Of a stretch of DNA of 64,000 nucleotides, positions 57,052-64,000 are shown piece after piece. The stretch is taken from assembly GCA_963789495.1 (NCBI GenBank), contig CAWBLP010000032.1, forward strand, positions 1 through 64,000, written 5' to 3'. Each line of letters begins with the position of its first letter. The stretch's first letter is position 1. The notes beneath the pieces are model-generated. The model was given only the letters and a program-made list of their open reading frames with translations, did no database searches and was not told the DNA's origin. The translations under genes and the position numbers were made by a program. Source of the DNA: CAWBLP01 sp963789495. GTDB lineage: Bacteria; Pseudomonadota; Alphaproteobacteria; Acetobacterales; Acetobacteraceae.

Positions 57052-57070
57052 GGCCGGGCCTGACCCGGCC
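57052..57070. repeat. REP-like palindrome
   Basis: GGCCGGG and CCCGGCC form a perfect 7-bp stem around CCTGA, preceded by CGTCTT. The sequence reads in one frame as SWPGLTRPS, the phrase produced by a very common alphaproteobacterial intergenic palindrome. It lies at the end of the tandem array. Confidence 0.6.
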
Positions 57071-57236
57071 ATCTACCCACAGGCGATCGAGCTACCACCC
57101 TGCGAAACCTGCGTCTTCGCCAAAGGGCAGAGCACCGGCCCAGGCTCGGCCATAACGGGGTGAACCGGCGCCGCTTCTCGCCGGCTCCGCCCCACGCCGG
57201 CACTCGCTGCCGTGCTCGGGCCCGGGACCGCCGCGA

Positions 57237-57848
57237 TCACGATCCGCCGGCGTGCCCGTCCGGCTCGCCCGTGCCGCGCCGGTCCGCCGCCGCTTCCCCG
57301 GCGACCGCCCGTTCCGCCGCGTGCAGGAACCCATCAGCCAGCGCCGGCTCGTCTGCCAGGCGGGCCAGCACCACCGCCCCGACCATGGTGGACAACGCGA
57401 CCATCGCCCGACCCTCGCCGCCATCCGGCAGGCAGCGCGCCAGGGCCTGGGTCATCGCACGAATCGAGCGAGTGAGGGCAGGGCGGGACTCCGGCCGCCG
57501 CGCCACTTCCGGCCCGAGCGTCGTGAGCACGCAGCCGCGTTCAGCAACCGCGACATGGGCCGGGTCGAGATAAGCGCCGACGATCTGCTGCAGCGCCTCG
57601 GCGGGCGGTTGCTCCTGGCTGATGCGGTCCCAGCGCGCGGCGGCACGGGCCAGCGAGGCGGCGGAAACCTCCGCCACCAGTGCCTCCTTCGACTCGAAAT
57701 GGCCGTAAAAGCCGCCATGTGTCAGCCCGGCCGCGTGCATGATCGCGTCCACCCCTACCGCATCGATGCCGTGCTGGCGGAACAGGGACGCCGCCGCGGT
57801 GGCGATGCGCTGACGGGTTTCGGCCTTTTGCTCAGGCGTTTTTCGCAT
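57237..57848 (-). CDS. TetR-family transcriptional regulator
   Basis: A 203-residue repressor. The N-terminal helix-turn-helix reads TRQRIATAAASLFRQHGIDA, then VGVDAIMHAAGLTHGGFYGH and FESKEALVAEV. The C-terminal domain is the multi-helix ligand pocket with CVLTTLGPEVARRPES, resembling the AefR/YcdC-like C-terminal type. The start is at 57848, since AGGA lies about nine bases before it; ATG 57857 is an alternative. It is divergent from an MFS transporter, and two identical-type palindromes lie between them, the classic drug-efflux regulator layout. Confidence 0.9.
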   Translation of the reverse strand: MRKTPEQKAETRQRIATAAASLFRQHGIDAVGVDAIMHAAGLTHGGFYGHFESKEALVAEVSAASLARAAARWDRISQEQPPAEALQQIVGAYLDPAHVAVAERGCVLTTLGPEVARRPESRPALTRSIRAMTQALARCLPDGGEGRAMVALSTMVGAVVLARLADEPALADGFLHAAERAVAGEAAADRRGTGEPDGHAGGS

Positions 57849-57868
57849 CCGCAGCATTCCTGAAATGC

Positions 57869-57882
57869 ATGACGAGCGTCAT
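57869..57882. promoter_or_regulatory. TetR operator 1 (palindrome)
   Basis: ATGACGAGCGTCAT: 6-bp arms ATGACG and CGTCAT around a two-base centre. It lies 21 bases upstream of the TetR start. A matching copy is centred 35 bp away at 57904-57917. Confidence 0.8.
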
Positions 57883-57903
57883 ATTAGCTCTTGCCGAGTA
57901 TAT

Positions 57904-57917
57904 ATGACGCCCGTCAT
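57904..57917. promoter_or_regulatory. TetR operator 2 (palindrome)
   Basis: ATGACGCCCGTCAT has the same ATGACG/CGTCAT arms as operator 1 with a different two-base centre. It is nearer to the MFS start (57952) and overlaps a TATATG that could serve as a -10 box. Binding here would block the transporter promoter. Confidence 0.8.
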
Positions 57918-57951
57918 GTTACGCGCAACCTGTTTGGGGGAGCCCGGCTCC

Positions 57952-59229
57952 ATGCGTGCACAGACCTACCTGGCCCGAAGGCTGGGCGACCGTGTCCACT
58001 ACGCCTGGGTCGTGGTGGCGCTGATGTTCACCGTCATCCTGGCCTCGGTGGGCGTGCGCGCCGCGCCGGGCGTGCTGATCGTGCCCCTGGAGCATTCATT
58101 CGGCTGGAGCACGGCCACGATCTCCGGCGCCATCTCGCTCAACATCCTGCTGTTCGGCCTGGTCGGACCGTTCGCGACCGCGCTGATCCAGACGCTGGGG
58201 ATGCGGCGCACCGTGCTGGCATCGATGTCGCTGCTGGTGCTGGGGGCGGGGTCCAGTGCCTTCGTGACGACGCCCTGGCAGTTGTACCTCACCTGGGGCG
58301 TGCTGGTGGGGCTGGGCTCGGGCGCCGGCATGGTCGGTCTGGCGGCGACGGTTGCGAATCGGTGGTTCGTGCATCGGCGCGGCCTGGTGATCGGGCTGTT
58401 GACCGCAAGCAACGCATCCGGCCAGCTCATCTTCCTGCCGATCCTGGCGCATCTGGCGAACGCCTATGGCTGGAACAGCGTGCCCTGGACGGTGGCGATC
58501 GTGATTGCCGCGCTGATGCCGGTGGTGCTGTTCCTGCTGCCGGAAAGTCCCGGCGCCATCGGCCTGGGTCCCTATGGCGCAGCCGCGGAACCGCCGACGC
58601 TGCCCAGCGCGGGCAATCCGTTCAGCCTGGCGCTGCTGGGCCTGGCGCGCGGCATGCGGTCGGTGGATTTCTGGCTGCTGACAGCGAGCTTCGCGGTGTG
58701 CGGCTTCTCCACCAACGGCCTGGTGGGCACGCATCTGATCGCCTACTGCGCGGATCACGGCATCGCCGCGGTCAGCGCCGCGGGCCTGCTGGCGGCGATG
58801 GGCGTGTTCGACCTGATCGGCACCACGGCATCGGGCTGGCTGACCGACCGTTACAATCCGCGCGTGCTGCTGTTCTGGTATTACGGGCTGCGCGGGCTGT
58901 CGCTGGCGGTGCTGCCGTTCACCGATTTCAGCCTGGTCAGCCTGACGGTATTCGCGATCTTCTATGGGTTGGACTGGGTGGCGACGGTGCCGCCGACGGT
59001 GGCGCTGACCAATGAGGTGTTCGGCAAGCGCGACGCCCCGGTGATGGTGGCGTGGATCGTGGCGGCGCATCAGGTCGGCGGTGCGCTGGCGGCATTCGGC
59101 GCCGGTGCGGTGCGCAACGAGACCGGCAGCTATACGATCGCCTTCCTGGCAAGCGGCATCGCCTGCCTGATCGCCTCGCTGCTGGTGTTGCGGATTGCCC
59201 GCCGGCCGGCTTTGGCAGCGGCGGAGTAG
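57952..59229 (+). CDS. Major facilitator superfamily transporter
   Basis: A 425-residue permease with 12 predicted helices. The motif A region between helices 2 and 3 is reduced, but the loop between helices 8 and 9 keeps GWLTDRYNPR. The N-terminus reads MRAQTYLARRLGDRVHYAWV, and LLPESPGAIGLGPYG marks the central loop. It resembles oxalate/formate- or monocarboxylate-type MFS members, and the substrate is unknown. GGGGGAG lies nine bases before ATG 57952; the frame extends further upstream through operator 2, which argues against an earlier start. It is regulated by the divergent TetR protein. Confidence 0.88.
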   Translation: MRAQTYLARRLGDRVHYAWVVVALMFTVILASVGVRAAPGVLIVPLEHSFGWSTATISGAISLNILLFGLVGPFATALIQTLGMRRTVLASMSLLVLGAGSSAFVTTPWQLYLTWGVLVGLGSGAGMVGLAATVANRWFVHRRGLVIGLLTASNASGQLIFLPILAHLANAYGWNSVPWTVAIVIAALMPVVLFLLPESPGAIGLGPYGAAAEPPTLPSAGNPFSLALLGLARGMRSVDFWLLTASFAVCGFSTNGLVGTHLIAYCADHGIAAVSAAGLLAAMGVFDLIGTTASGWLTDRYNPRVLLFWYYGLRGLSLAVLPFTDFSLVSLTVFAIFYGLDWVATVPPTVALTNEVFGKRDAPVMVAWIVAAHQVGGALAAFGAGAVRNETGSYTIAFLASGIACLIASLLVLRIARRPALAAAE

Positions 59230-59701
59230 CGGGTCCGGCAGTGCCGGGCGTGCCGTCCGGCGCCGCCGTTGCGTGCACCAGTCCGTTTGGCACCGCGGGT
59301 TGTTGCCGTCCGTCCGCCTGGCGCCCCGTGCGGCAGTCCGCCGCGTCCGTCCGTCCGTCTGGCGCCATATGGTGGCGTCCGGCCTACGGTGGCGTCCGTC
59401 GTCTCTCGCTTGCTGTCGCGTCCGGCGCGTGCCGGTCGCGTCTGGTGCGGCCCCGTGGCGTCATGCACCGCGGCCGTCCGGTGCAGCGAATACAATCTGA
59501 CATTGTAACATATTCGCCGCCCGCCATGGTGAGGCGCTGCGTCCGGCCGGCGAGCGCAGACCTGCCTCGGTCTCGCGGTTGGCGCGAGGTGCGATGCTTG
59601 CATGCGAAGCCGGAACCTTCATGCTGAGCCAGCAGCGCGTCCGCCCGGTATTCCGCCGCCGCGTGCGTGCTGCGCCAAGACAGCGGGAACTGGGACAATC
59701 G
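59230..59701. other. Non-coding gap with degenerate CGTCCGTCTGGCGCC repeats
   Basis: The gap contains several imperfect copies of CGTCCG(T/C)CTGGCGCC at 59280-59420. Frames across it are long because the repeat avoids stops, but they are low-complexity. No RNA gene or recognisable operator is seen. The promoter of the hydrolase gene presumably lies in the last 150 bases. Confidence 0.5.
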
Positions 59702-60652
59702 ATGTATCTGAACGCATCCGCCGACGGCATGCAGCCGCTGGACATGACCGGCACGGACGAGTTCCGCAGCCTGCTCGCCAGCGCAGCCGATCTCGGCATT
59801 CCGCATGCGCCGGTGGTGCCGTATCGATCACGCAACATCGTGCTGCGGCGGCTGCGGTTCCACTTCCTGGAATGGGGCGCACCCGACGCACCGCCGATCG
59901 TGCTGCTGCATGGCGGCCACCAATCGGCGCATTCCTGGGATCTGGTCAGCCTGCATCTGGCGCAACATCATCGCGTGCTGGCGCTGGATCAGCGTGGCCA
60001 TGGCGACAGCGAGTGGGCGCGCGATGTGGATTATGCCAACCACAGCATGGCGCTCGATGCCCAGGCATTCATCGAGGCGATGGATCTGGGGCGGCCGATC
60101 CTGATCGGCCATTCGATGGGTGCGCGCAATTCGATGCTGCTGACCCGCATGGATCCGTCACGGCTGCGCGCCCTGGTGGTGGTGGATGTCGGGCCGGAAG
60201 TGTCGGACCGCGGTCGCGAGGTGATCGCCGGGTTCGTGCAGGCCAACCAGGAGTTCGACGGTCTGGAGGCGTTCGTCGAGAACGTGCGGCGCTACGATCC
60301 GTATCGCAGCCGCGAGCACATCGAGCGCACGGTCAAATACAACATGCTGCAGCGTGCCGACGGCAAGTACGTGAGCAAATGCGACGCGACACCGCGACGC
60401 CTCGGCGTGGTGCGCGGCACCGGCCCGCTCGACAACATCACACTCGATGACGCCAGGAAGTTCGATCTGCCGGTGCTGGTGGTGCGGGGCGCGAACTCCA
60501 ACATCCTCGCGCCCGACGCGGCGGAGCGGTTTCGCGATGCGCTGCCGCAAGGTCGGCTGGAGACGGTGGCGGATTGCGGTCACAACGTGCACGGCCAGAA
60601 CACCAAAGGGTTCCTCGCCGTGCTGAACGCGTTTCTGCAAACGCTGGGATGA
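59702..60652 (+). CDS. Alpha/beta hydrolase
   Basis: A 316-residue hydrolase: IVLLHGGHQSAHSWDLVSLH near 62 (oxyanion HGG), LALDQRGHGDSEWARDVDYA near 92, the nucleophile elbow LIGHSMGARNSMLLTRMDP near 138, the acid Asp near 275 in GANSNILAPDAA, and the His in ADCGHNVHGQ near 298. A cap domain lies at about 170-250. The substrate is unknown. It ends in a hairpin terminator. The start at 59702 is preferred to the longer frame from 59579, which opens in low-complexity sequence. Confidence 0.88.
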   Translation: MYLNASADGMQPLDMTGTDEFRSLLASAADLGIPHAPVVPYRSRNIVLRRLRFHFLEWGAPDAPPIVLLHGGHQSAHSWDLVSLHLAQHHRVLALDQRGHGDSEWARDVDYANHSMALDAQAFIEAMDLGRPILIGHSMGARNSMLLTRMDPSRLRALVVVDVGPEVSDRGREVIAGFVQANQEFDGLEAFVENVRRYDPYRSREHIERTVKYNMLQRADGKYVSKCDATPRRLGVVRGTGPLDNITLDDARKFDLPVLVVRGANSNILAPDAAERFRDALPQGRLETVADCGHNVHGQNTKGFLAVLNAFLQTLG

Positions 60653-60657
60653 GACAG

Positions 60658-60675
60658 GCAGCGGGCCCCCGCTGC
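60658..60675 (+). terminator. Hairpin terminator
   Basis: GCAGCGGG, CC, CCCGCTGC: an 8-bp stem with a two-base loop (or seven pairs with a four-base loop), six bases after the hydrolase stop. No T tract follows. Confidence 0.6.
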
Positions 60676-60723
60676 TGCGGAGGCCCGATCGACCTGGGTC
60701 GGCCGAAAGCGTCGAGGCGCGAA

Positions 60724-61915
60724 CCATAAGACCACCGCATCATGTCGTTGAAGTGTTGTAGGTGCAAAATCGTTCTATGGCGTCGAGGATGTCGTCGGCG
60801 GATTTGACCCACCGGAATGGCTTTGGGTTGGCATTGTGGTGATCGAGAAAGGCGTTGATCGCAGCTTCCAGCTCATCGACGCTGCGATGCACGCCGCGCC
60901 TGATCTTCCGGTCGGTCAGCAGTGCGAAAAAGCGCTCGACCTGGTTCAGCCAGGAGCTGCTTGTCGGGGTCAGGTGGACATGCCAGCGCGGGCGCTTTGC
61001 CAGCCAGTCGCGGATCAGCGCGGTCTTGTGCGTCGCGTAGTTGTCCCAGACCAGATGCACATCCAGCCCGGTCGGTACCGCAGCCTCGATCTCGTCCAGG
61101 AATTGACGGAACTCGGTCGCGCGGTGGCGCGGATAGCATTTGCCGATGATTGCTCCGGTAGCGACGTCAAGTGCCGCGAACAGCGAGGTCGTACCGTGCC
61201 GGACGTAATCGTGACTGCGCCGCTCAGGCTGACCAGGTCGCATCGGAAACACGGTCTGGCTGCGGTCCAGCGCCTGGATCTGCGACTTTTCGTCAACGCA
61301 GAGCACCACGGCATGCTCGGGAGGGGAAACATACAACCCCACCACATCGCGCACCTTGGCCACGAAGTCGGGATCAGTGGAGAGCTTGAATGTCTCCTGC
61401 CGATGCGGCTTCAGCCCGAAGGCGCGCCAAATCCGCTGCACCGTGCTGACCGACAAGCCGGTGTCTCGCGCCATGCCACGCGAACTCCAGTGGGTCGCCG
61501 CCTCGGGCTTACTCTCCAGCGTGCGGGTGATCACCGCTTCGATCCGTTTATCCTCGATCGTGCGCGGCGCTCCGGGCCGCGGCTCGTCGCGCAAACCCTC
61601 GACCCGCTGCGCCAGAAACCGGCGGCGCCATTTGCCGACGGTTTGTGGATGCGCCCCAAGCTGCTGACCAACCGCCTGGTTTTCCAGACCCTCGGCGCAG
61701 GCCAGAACGATGCGGGCACGAGCCGCAAGAGCCTGCGAGGTCTTGGGCCGGGCGGCCAGCGCCATCAGCTCAGATCTCTCCGCATCCGTTACATTCAGCG
61801 CTTCCAGCCTGCGTCCCGCCATGCCTGCTCTCCGTCTCCAAGACGACAGAGCCTCGCAAGTCACGCCGAATCGACCGCAGTGCAGTTTTCGAATCGCTGA
61901 TGCGACGGATTTAGG
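60724..61915 (-). mobile_element. IS630-family insertion sequence, copy 1
   Basis: One transposase gene with short flanks. Candidate imperfect inverted repeats: left CCATAAGACCACCGCATCA (60724-60742) and right, read inward, CCTAAATCCGTCGCATCAGC (61915-61896). They share TAA, CC and GCATCA at matching positions. The ends are tentative. It abuts copy 2 to the right. Confidence 0.6.
60740..61822 (-). CDS. IS630-family transposase (intact)
   Basis: A 360-residue DDE transposase. The N-terminal HTH part reads LNVTDAERSELMALAARPKT, then NQAVGQQLGAHPQTVGKWRR. The catalytic core has VVLCVDEKSQIQALDRSQTV (first Asp), DVHLVWDNYATHKTALI (second Asp) and HLTPTSSSWLNQVERFF (third acid, Glu in QVE). No frame break is visible. 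The start at 61822 (MAGRRLEALN) follows the family; the open frame extends to 61864. The element may be active. Confidence 0.92.
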   Translation of the reverse strand: MAGRRLEALNVTDAERSELMALAARPKTSQALAARARIVLACAEGLENQAVGQQLGAHPQTVGKWRRRFLAQRVEGLRDEPRPGAPRTIEDKRIEAVITRTLESKPEAATHWSSRGMARDTGLSVSTVQRIWRAFGLKPHRQETFKLSTDPDFVAKVRDVVGLYVSPPEHAVVLCVDEKSQIQALDRSQTVFPMRPGQPERRSHDYVRHGTTSLFAALDVATGAIIGKCYPRHRATEFRQFLDEIEAAVPTGLDVHLVWDNYATHKTALIRDWLAKRPRWHVHLTPTSSSWLNQVERFFALLTDRKIRRGVHRSVDELEAAINAFLDHHNANPKPFRWVKSADDILDAIERFCTYNTSTT

Positions 61916-61937
61916 ACTCAGGACACTAGTACCCGAG

Positions 61938-62640
61938 TTATTGAAATTGCGGGTAGAGCCGCTTGAGCTTGACGCGGGCGTCCGCGTTGGTGAACTGCCA
62001 ATCGGCCTTGGCGTGCCTTTTGTTGCGGTTCTGCTGCCATGCGGCGATCTCTTGGGTCAGCGTCGGTTTGTCGGGGATTCGCCGGTCCAGGCATTGTCTT
62101 GACAGCACGCTGATTTCGCACTCGGCCATATCCAGCCAGCTTCCGTGCTTGGGTGTGTAATGCCACTCGAACCGTTCCACGAGCCGGCGGGCTTCCGCGG
62201 GCGGAAAGGCCTCGTACAGCGACGCGGGTTTGTGCGTGCTGAGATTGTCTTGGATCAGAACGATCTTCTCGGCGCCAGGGAAGTGGATGTCGGACACCTC
62301 CTTGAGGACCTGGGCGTAATCGGCGGCGGCGTGGCGGTCTGTGACCTTGACGTGCCGCCATCCCTCCAGCGGCGCGAACAGCATGAACAGGTTTGCCGTG
62401 CCGTTACGCTCATACTCGTAGTCGACGCGCGAGGGATGCCCTGGCTTCGCCTGGATCGGCACGCGCGTCTCTGCGATCAGTTGCTTTGACGTCTCGTCCA
62501 GGCAAACCACCGGGCGCGCTGGGTCGTGCGGGCGCTGATAGACTTCGAGTACGTCCTCCATGGCGGCTACGAAGGCCGCGCTGGCGTCCGGCGGAATGAC
62601 CCATTGTTCTTGCAGGTGGGGCTTGAGAGCGTTTTTTTTA
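61938..62640 (-). CDS. IS630 transposase, second frame (catalytic part)
   Basis: Read after a -1 shift at 62632-62639: LKKNALKPHLQEQWVIPPDA, then AAFVAAMEDVLEVYQRPHDP, VVCLDETSKQLIAETRVPIQ (first Asp), EKIVLIQDNLSTHKPASLYE (second Asp) and EWHYTPKHGSWLDMAECEIS (third acid). It ends LKRLYPQFQ. An ATG at 62561 lies in frame but has no strong ribosome-binding site. The catalytic triad is complete, so translation by frameshifting would give a full transposase of about 383 residues. Confidence 0.85.
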
Positions 62641-63088
62641 GCGTCCGCCCGATCGTGTTGTCGCTGGCACGCTCGACGATCTTCAGTTCGACGACCTGTT
62701 CTTCCAGCAGTTCAAGGGTCCAGCGCGACCGCCCCCTTGGCGGCTCGCCGCACGCCAGGGCGATCAGCTTGGCCTCGGCGGCCCCGTCGAAGATGCGTGG
62801 CCGGGCCGAGGCGGGCGAATATTTGTGTGTCAGGGCCGCGTCCAGGCCTTCCTCCACAAGCCGCTGGCGGGTCCGAAGGATCGTGTCGGTGCTGGTGTCC
62901 AACGCCTCGGCAATCCGGTTGTCGGGCCATCCCTCGCCCGCCTCGGAGACGTCGGCCTTCAGCAGGATACGCGCCTTGAGAAGCTTGCGTGCCGGATGCT
63001 TGCCTGTTGCGATGAGCGCGTTCAGCCGATCGCGCTCATCATCGCTCAGTCTGACGATGTGCTTCCTGGCAGTCTGTTTCCTTGTCAC
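62567..63088 (-). CDS. IS630 transposase, first frame (DNA-binding part)
   Basis: A 173-residue frame opening MTRKQTARKHIVRLSDDERD, with a winged-helix part (GWPDNRIAEALDTSTDTILR, then YSPASARPRIFDGAAEAKLI) and ending after NTIGRTLKKTLSSPTCKNNG out of family frame. Family sequence continues in the -1 frame from the run of eight A before the divergence. Alone it would bind inverted repeats and could inhibit transposition, as seen for other two-frame ISs. Confidence 0.85.
   Translation of the reverse strand: MTRKQTARKHIVRLSDDERDRLNALIATGKHPARKLLKARILLKADVSEAGEGWPDNRIAEALDTSTDTILRTRQRLVEEGLDAALTHKYSPASARPRIFDGAAEAKLIALACGEPPRGRSRWTLELLEEQVVELKIVERASDNTIGRTLKKTLSSPTCKNNGSFRRTPARPS
62632..62639 (-). 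promoter_or_regulatory. A8 slippery site for -1 ribosomal frameshifting
   Basis: On the minus strand the codons CTA AAA AAA ACG contain eight consecutive A, giving the heptamer A AAA AAA followed by AC. Re-reading one base back joins orfA to orfB in the correct family sequence. Both frames are open across the site, the usual arrangement for programmed frameshifting in IS630 and related elements. Confidence 0.75.
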
Positions 63089-63142
63089 GAATCGGCTCCG
63101 TCATTGCCAGGGCATCGATTCGAAGTTTAACCGCTGAGTCAA

Positions 63143-64000
63143 TTAGCGTGTCGGAGCGTGCGCCGTGCCACCGGCGAGGATCGGGGCTGGCGCGCCTGCC
63201 AGACCGACCGCTTCGGCCTCCCGCGCGCGCTGCTTCTGCACCCGCTTGTACATGTAGGAGGTGAGGATCGGCGTCAGGATCGCCGTCGTGATGACGGAGG
63301 CCGCCACCTGCACGGTCGCGATCGGCGCGATCGCGGCATAGGTCGGGTCTGCCATCGCCACCGCCTTCGGCACCGCCGCCGAGTTGCCCGCCGTGCTGGA
63401 TGCCGCCGCGCCGGCGATGCCGGTGCCGCCCAGCAGCCTGTCGACGAAGATGCAGACCGTCCCGGTGATCACCAGCACCATCACGCCCAGCAGCACGCCG
63501 GGGATTCCGGCCGTCACCACCGCGGAGAGATTGATCGTCTGGCCCAGCGTGAAGCCCATGAACGGCACGATGATCGCTTCATGCGAGCCGAAGAATTCGC
63601 GCAGGTCCTTGTCGAGGTTTCCGGCCAGTGCACCGACCGCGATCGGCGCGATCACCGACACGATGGTCAGCCACGGGATGTTGGCGAGGCCGGCACCGAC
63701 CAGGATCACCATGGTCAGGAACGGACCGGTTTCGATGCTCTGCGGCACATAGGTGCCGGCGTCGTCCTTGTCGCCCATCACGCTGGTCAGCGCCATGAAC
63801 ATGCCGCCATTGGTGTCGCTCATCGCCACCAGCAGGGCCAGCGTGCTGTAGCCGAAGATGTCGCCACCGAAGAACTTGCCAACCGACACGGCGATCAACG
63901 TCGCGACGCCGACTTTGGCGAACATGATGCCGAAGCCGCGCTTCAGCATGCGCGGTGCGGCGTTCAGCGTCATTTTGGTGCCGACGGTGAACAGGTACAT
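63143..64000 (-). CDS. kdgT: 2-keto-3-deoxygluconate permease (KdgT-type), N-terminus outside the window
   Basis: 285 residues of a KdgT-family secondary transporter: ALLVAMSDTNGGMFMALTSV near 55, VPQSIETGPFLTMVILVGA, VGALAGNLDKDLREFFGSHE, then PFMGFTLGQTINLSAVVTAG and VQVAASVITTAILTPILTSY. About eight hydrophobic helices are seen. The family is about 320 residues or more, so the true start lies beyond base 64000 and the ATG at the edge is internal. The C-terminal tail (about 25 residues past LTSYMYKRVQKQ) is variable. Its stop codon is adjacent to the IS630 copy 2 end. Confidence 0.88.
   Translation of the reverse strand: MYLFTVGTKMTLNAAPRMLKRGFGIMFAKVGVATLIAVSVGKFFGGDIFGYSTLALLVAMSDTNGGMFMALTSVMGDKDDAGTYVPQSIETGPFLTMVILVGAGLANIPWLTIVSVIAPIAVGALAGNLDKDLREFFGSHEAIIVPFMGFTLGQTINLSAVVTAGIPGVLLGVMVLVITGTVCIFVDRLLGGTGIAGAAASSTAGNSAAVPKAVAMADPTYAAIAPIATVQVAASVITTAILTPILTSYMYKRVQKQRAREAEAVGLAGAPAPILAGGTAHAPTR

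Larger units (their letters stand above)
61928..63145 (-). mobile_element. IS630-family insertion sequence, copy 2 (two overlapping frames)
   Basis: A second, different IS630 element comprising orfA (62567-63088) and orfB (61938-62640). Boundaries are estimated from the TA dinucleotides near 61928 and 63144 that IS630 elements duplicate. Clear inverted repeats could not be aligned by eye. The right end touches the stop codon (63143-63145) of the adjacent permease gene. Confidence 0.55.

Noticed and set aside
58096..59070. His/Gln-rich minus-strand frame opposite the MFS gene
   Set aside because: The composition is that of an antisense frame of a membrane protein.

Overview
The window is high-GC DNA from an alphaproteobacterium, most likely of the Acetobacteraceae/Rhodospirillales type. 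This is inferred from gene content: a 2.9-kresidue NdvB-type cyclic glucan synthase, groESL behind a CIRCE element, the TIGR04282/TIGR04283 glycosyltransferase pair, class III CoA transferase, and IS630, IS5 and IS701 insertion sequences. No rRNA gene or species-specific marker is present, so the genus is not claimed.

Layout. 0-9 kb is a graveyard: an IS630 remnant, a DEAD-box helicase frameshifted inside Walker A, an orphan Phd/YefM antitoxin, a 3' fragment of tRNA-Gly(GCC) that looks like an attachment site, a CydD-like fragment, a TPR remnant and a frameshifted small conserved gene. Intact genes here are a PAP2 phosphatase, a winged-helix/TolB/TPR regulator and a divergent cupin. 9.4-21.3 kb is one long minus-strand block: a desaturase-like enzyme, NdvB (split by one base), two small ORFs, groEL and groES under a CIRCE operator. 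21.4-26.9 kb is signalling: a receiver protein divergent from a 1463-residue CheB-CheR-PAS-histidine kinase-REC-REC-LuxR fusion.

26.9-33.6 kb resembles a stress/low-oxygen island: PPK2 kinase, P-type H+-ATPase, a FabI/acetate-kinase chimeric relic, a DUF1269 protein, an FNR box, an entericidin, and DUF3309 and DUF3185 small membrane proteins. Several of these carry one-base shifts or deletions. 33.9-45.2 kb is intact housekeeping or metabolic DNA: DUF3108 protein, ClC channel, two glycosyltransferases, PA0069-type radical SAM protein, SDR plus amidohydrolase, a branched-chain-type binding protein, purA and an acyltransferase. 45.7-50.7 kb holds a K+ channel-like gene and a cell-envelope cluster. 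50.8-55.5 kb has small stress-type genes: GYD relic, tandem cupin, secreted cupin, ArsR-SRPBCC pair, truncated haemoglobin and GFA enzyme. 55.5-60.7 kb has a CoA transferase, a repeat array, a TetR/MFS pair with two matched operators, and a hydrolase. 60.7-63.1 kb contains two abutting IS630 elements, one apparently made by -1 frameshifting on an A8 tract, and the window ends in a KdgT-type permease that runs off the edge.

Decay is uneven. Single-base indels and chimeric joins cluster in the accessory segments, while the 34-45 kb block is clean. That argues for real pseudogenisation rather than uniform sequencing error, although read-level data would be needed to settle it.
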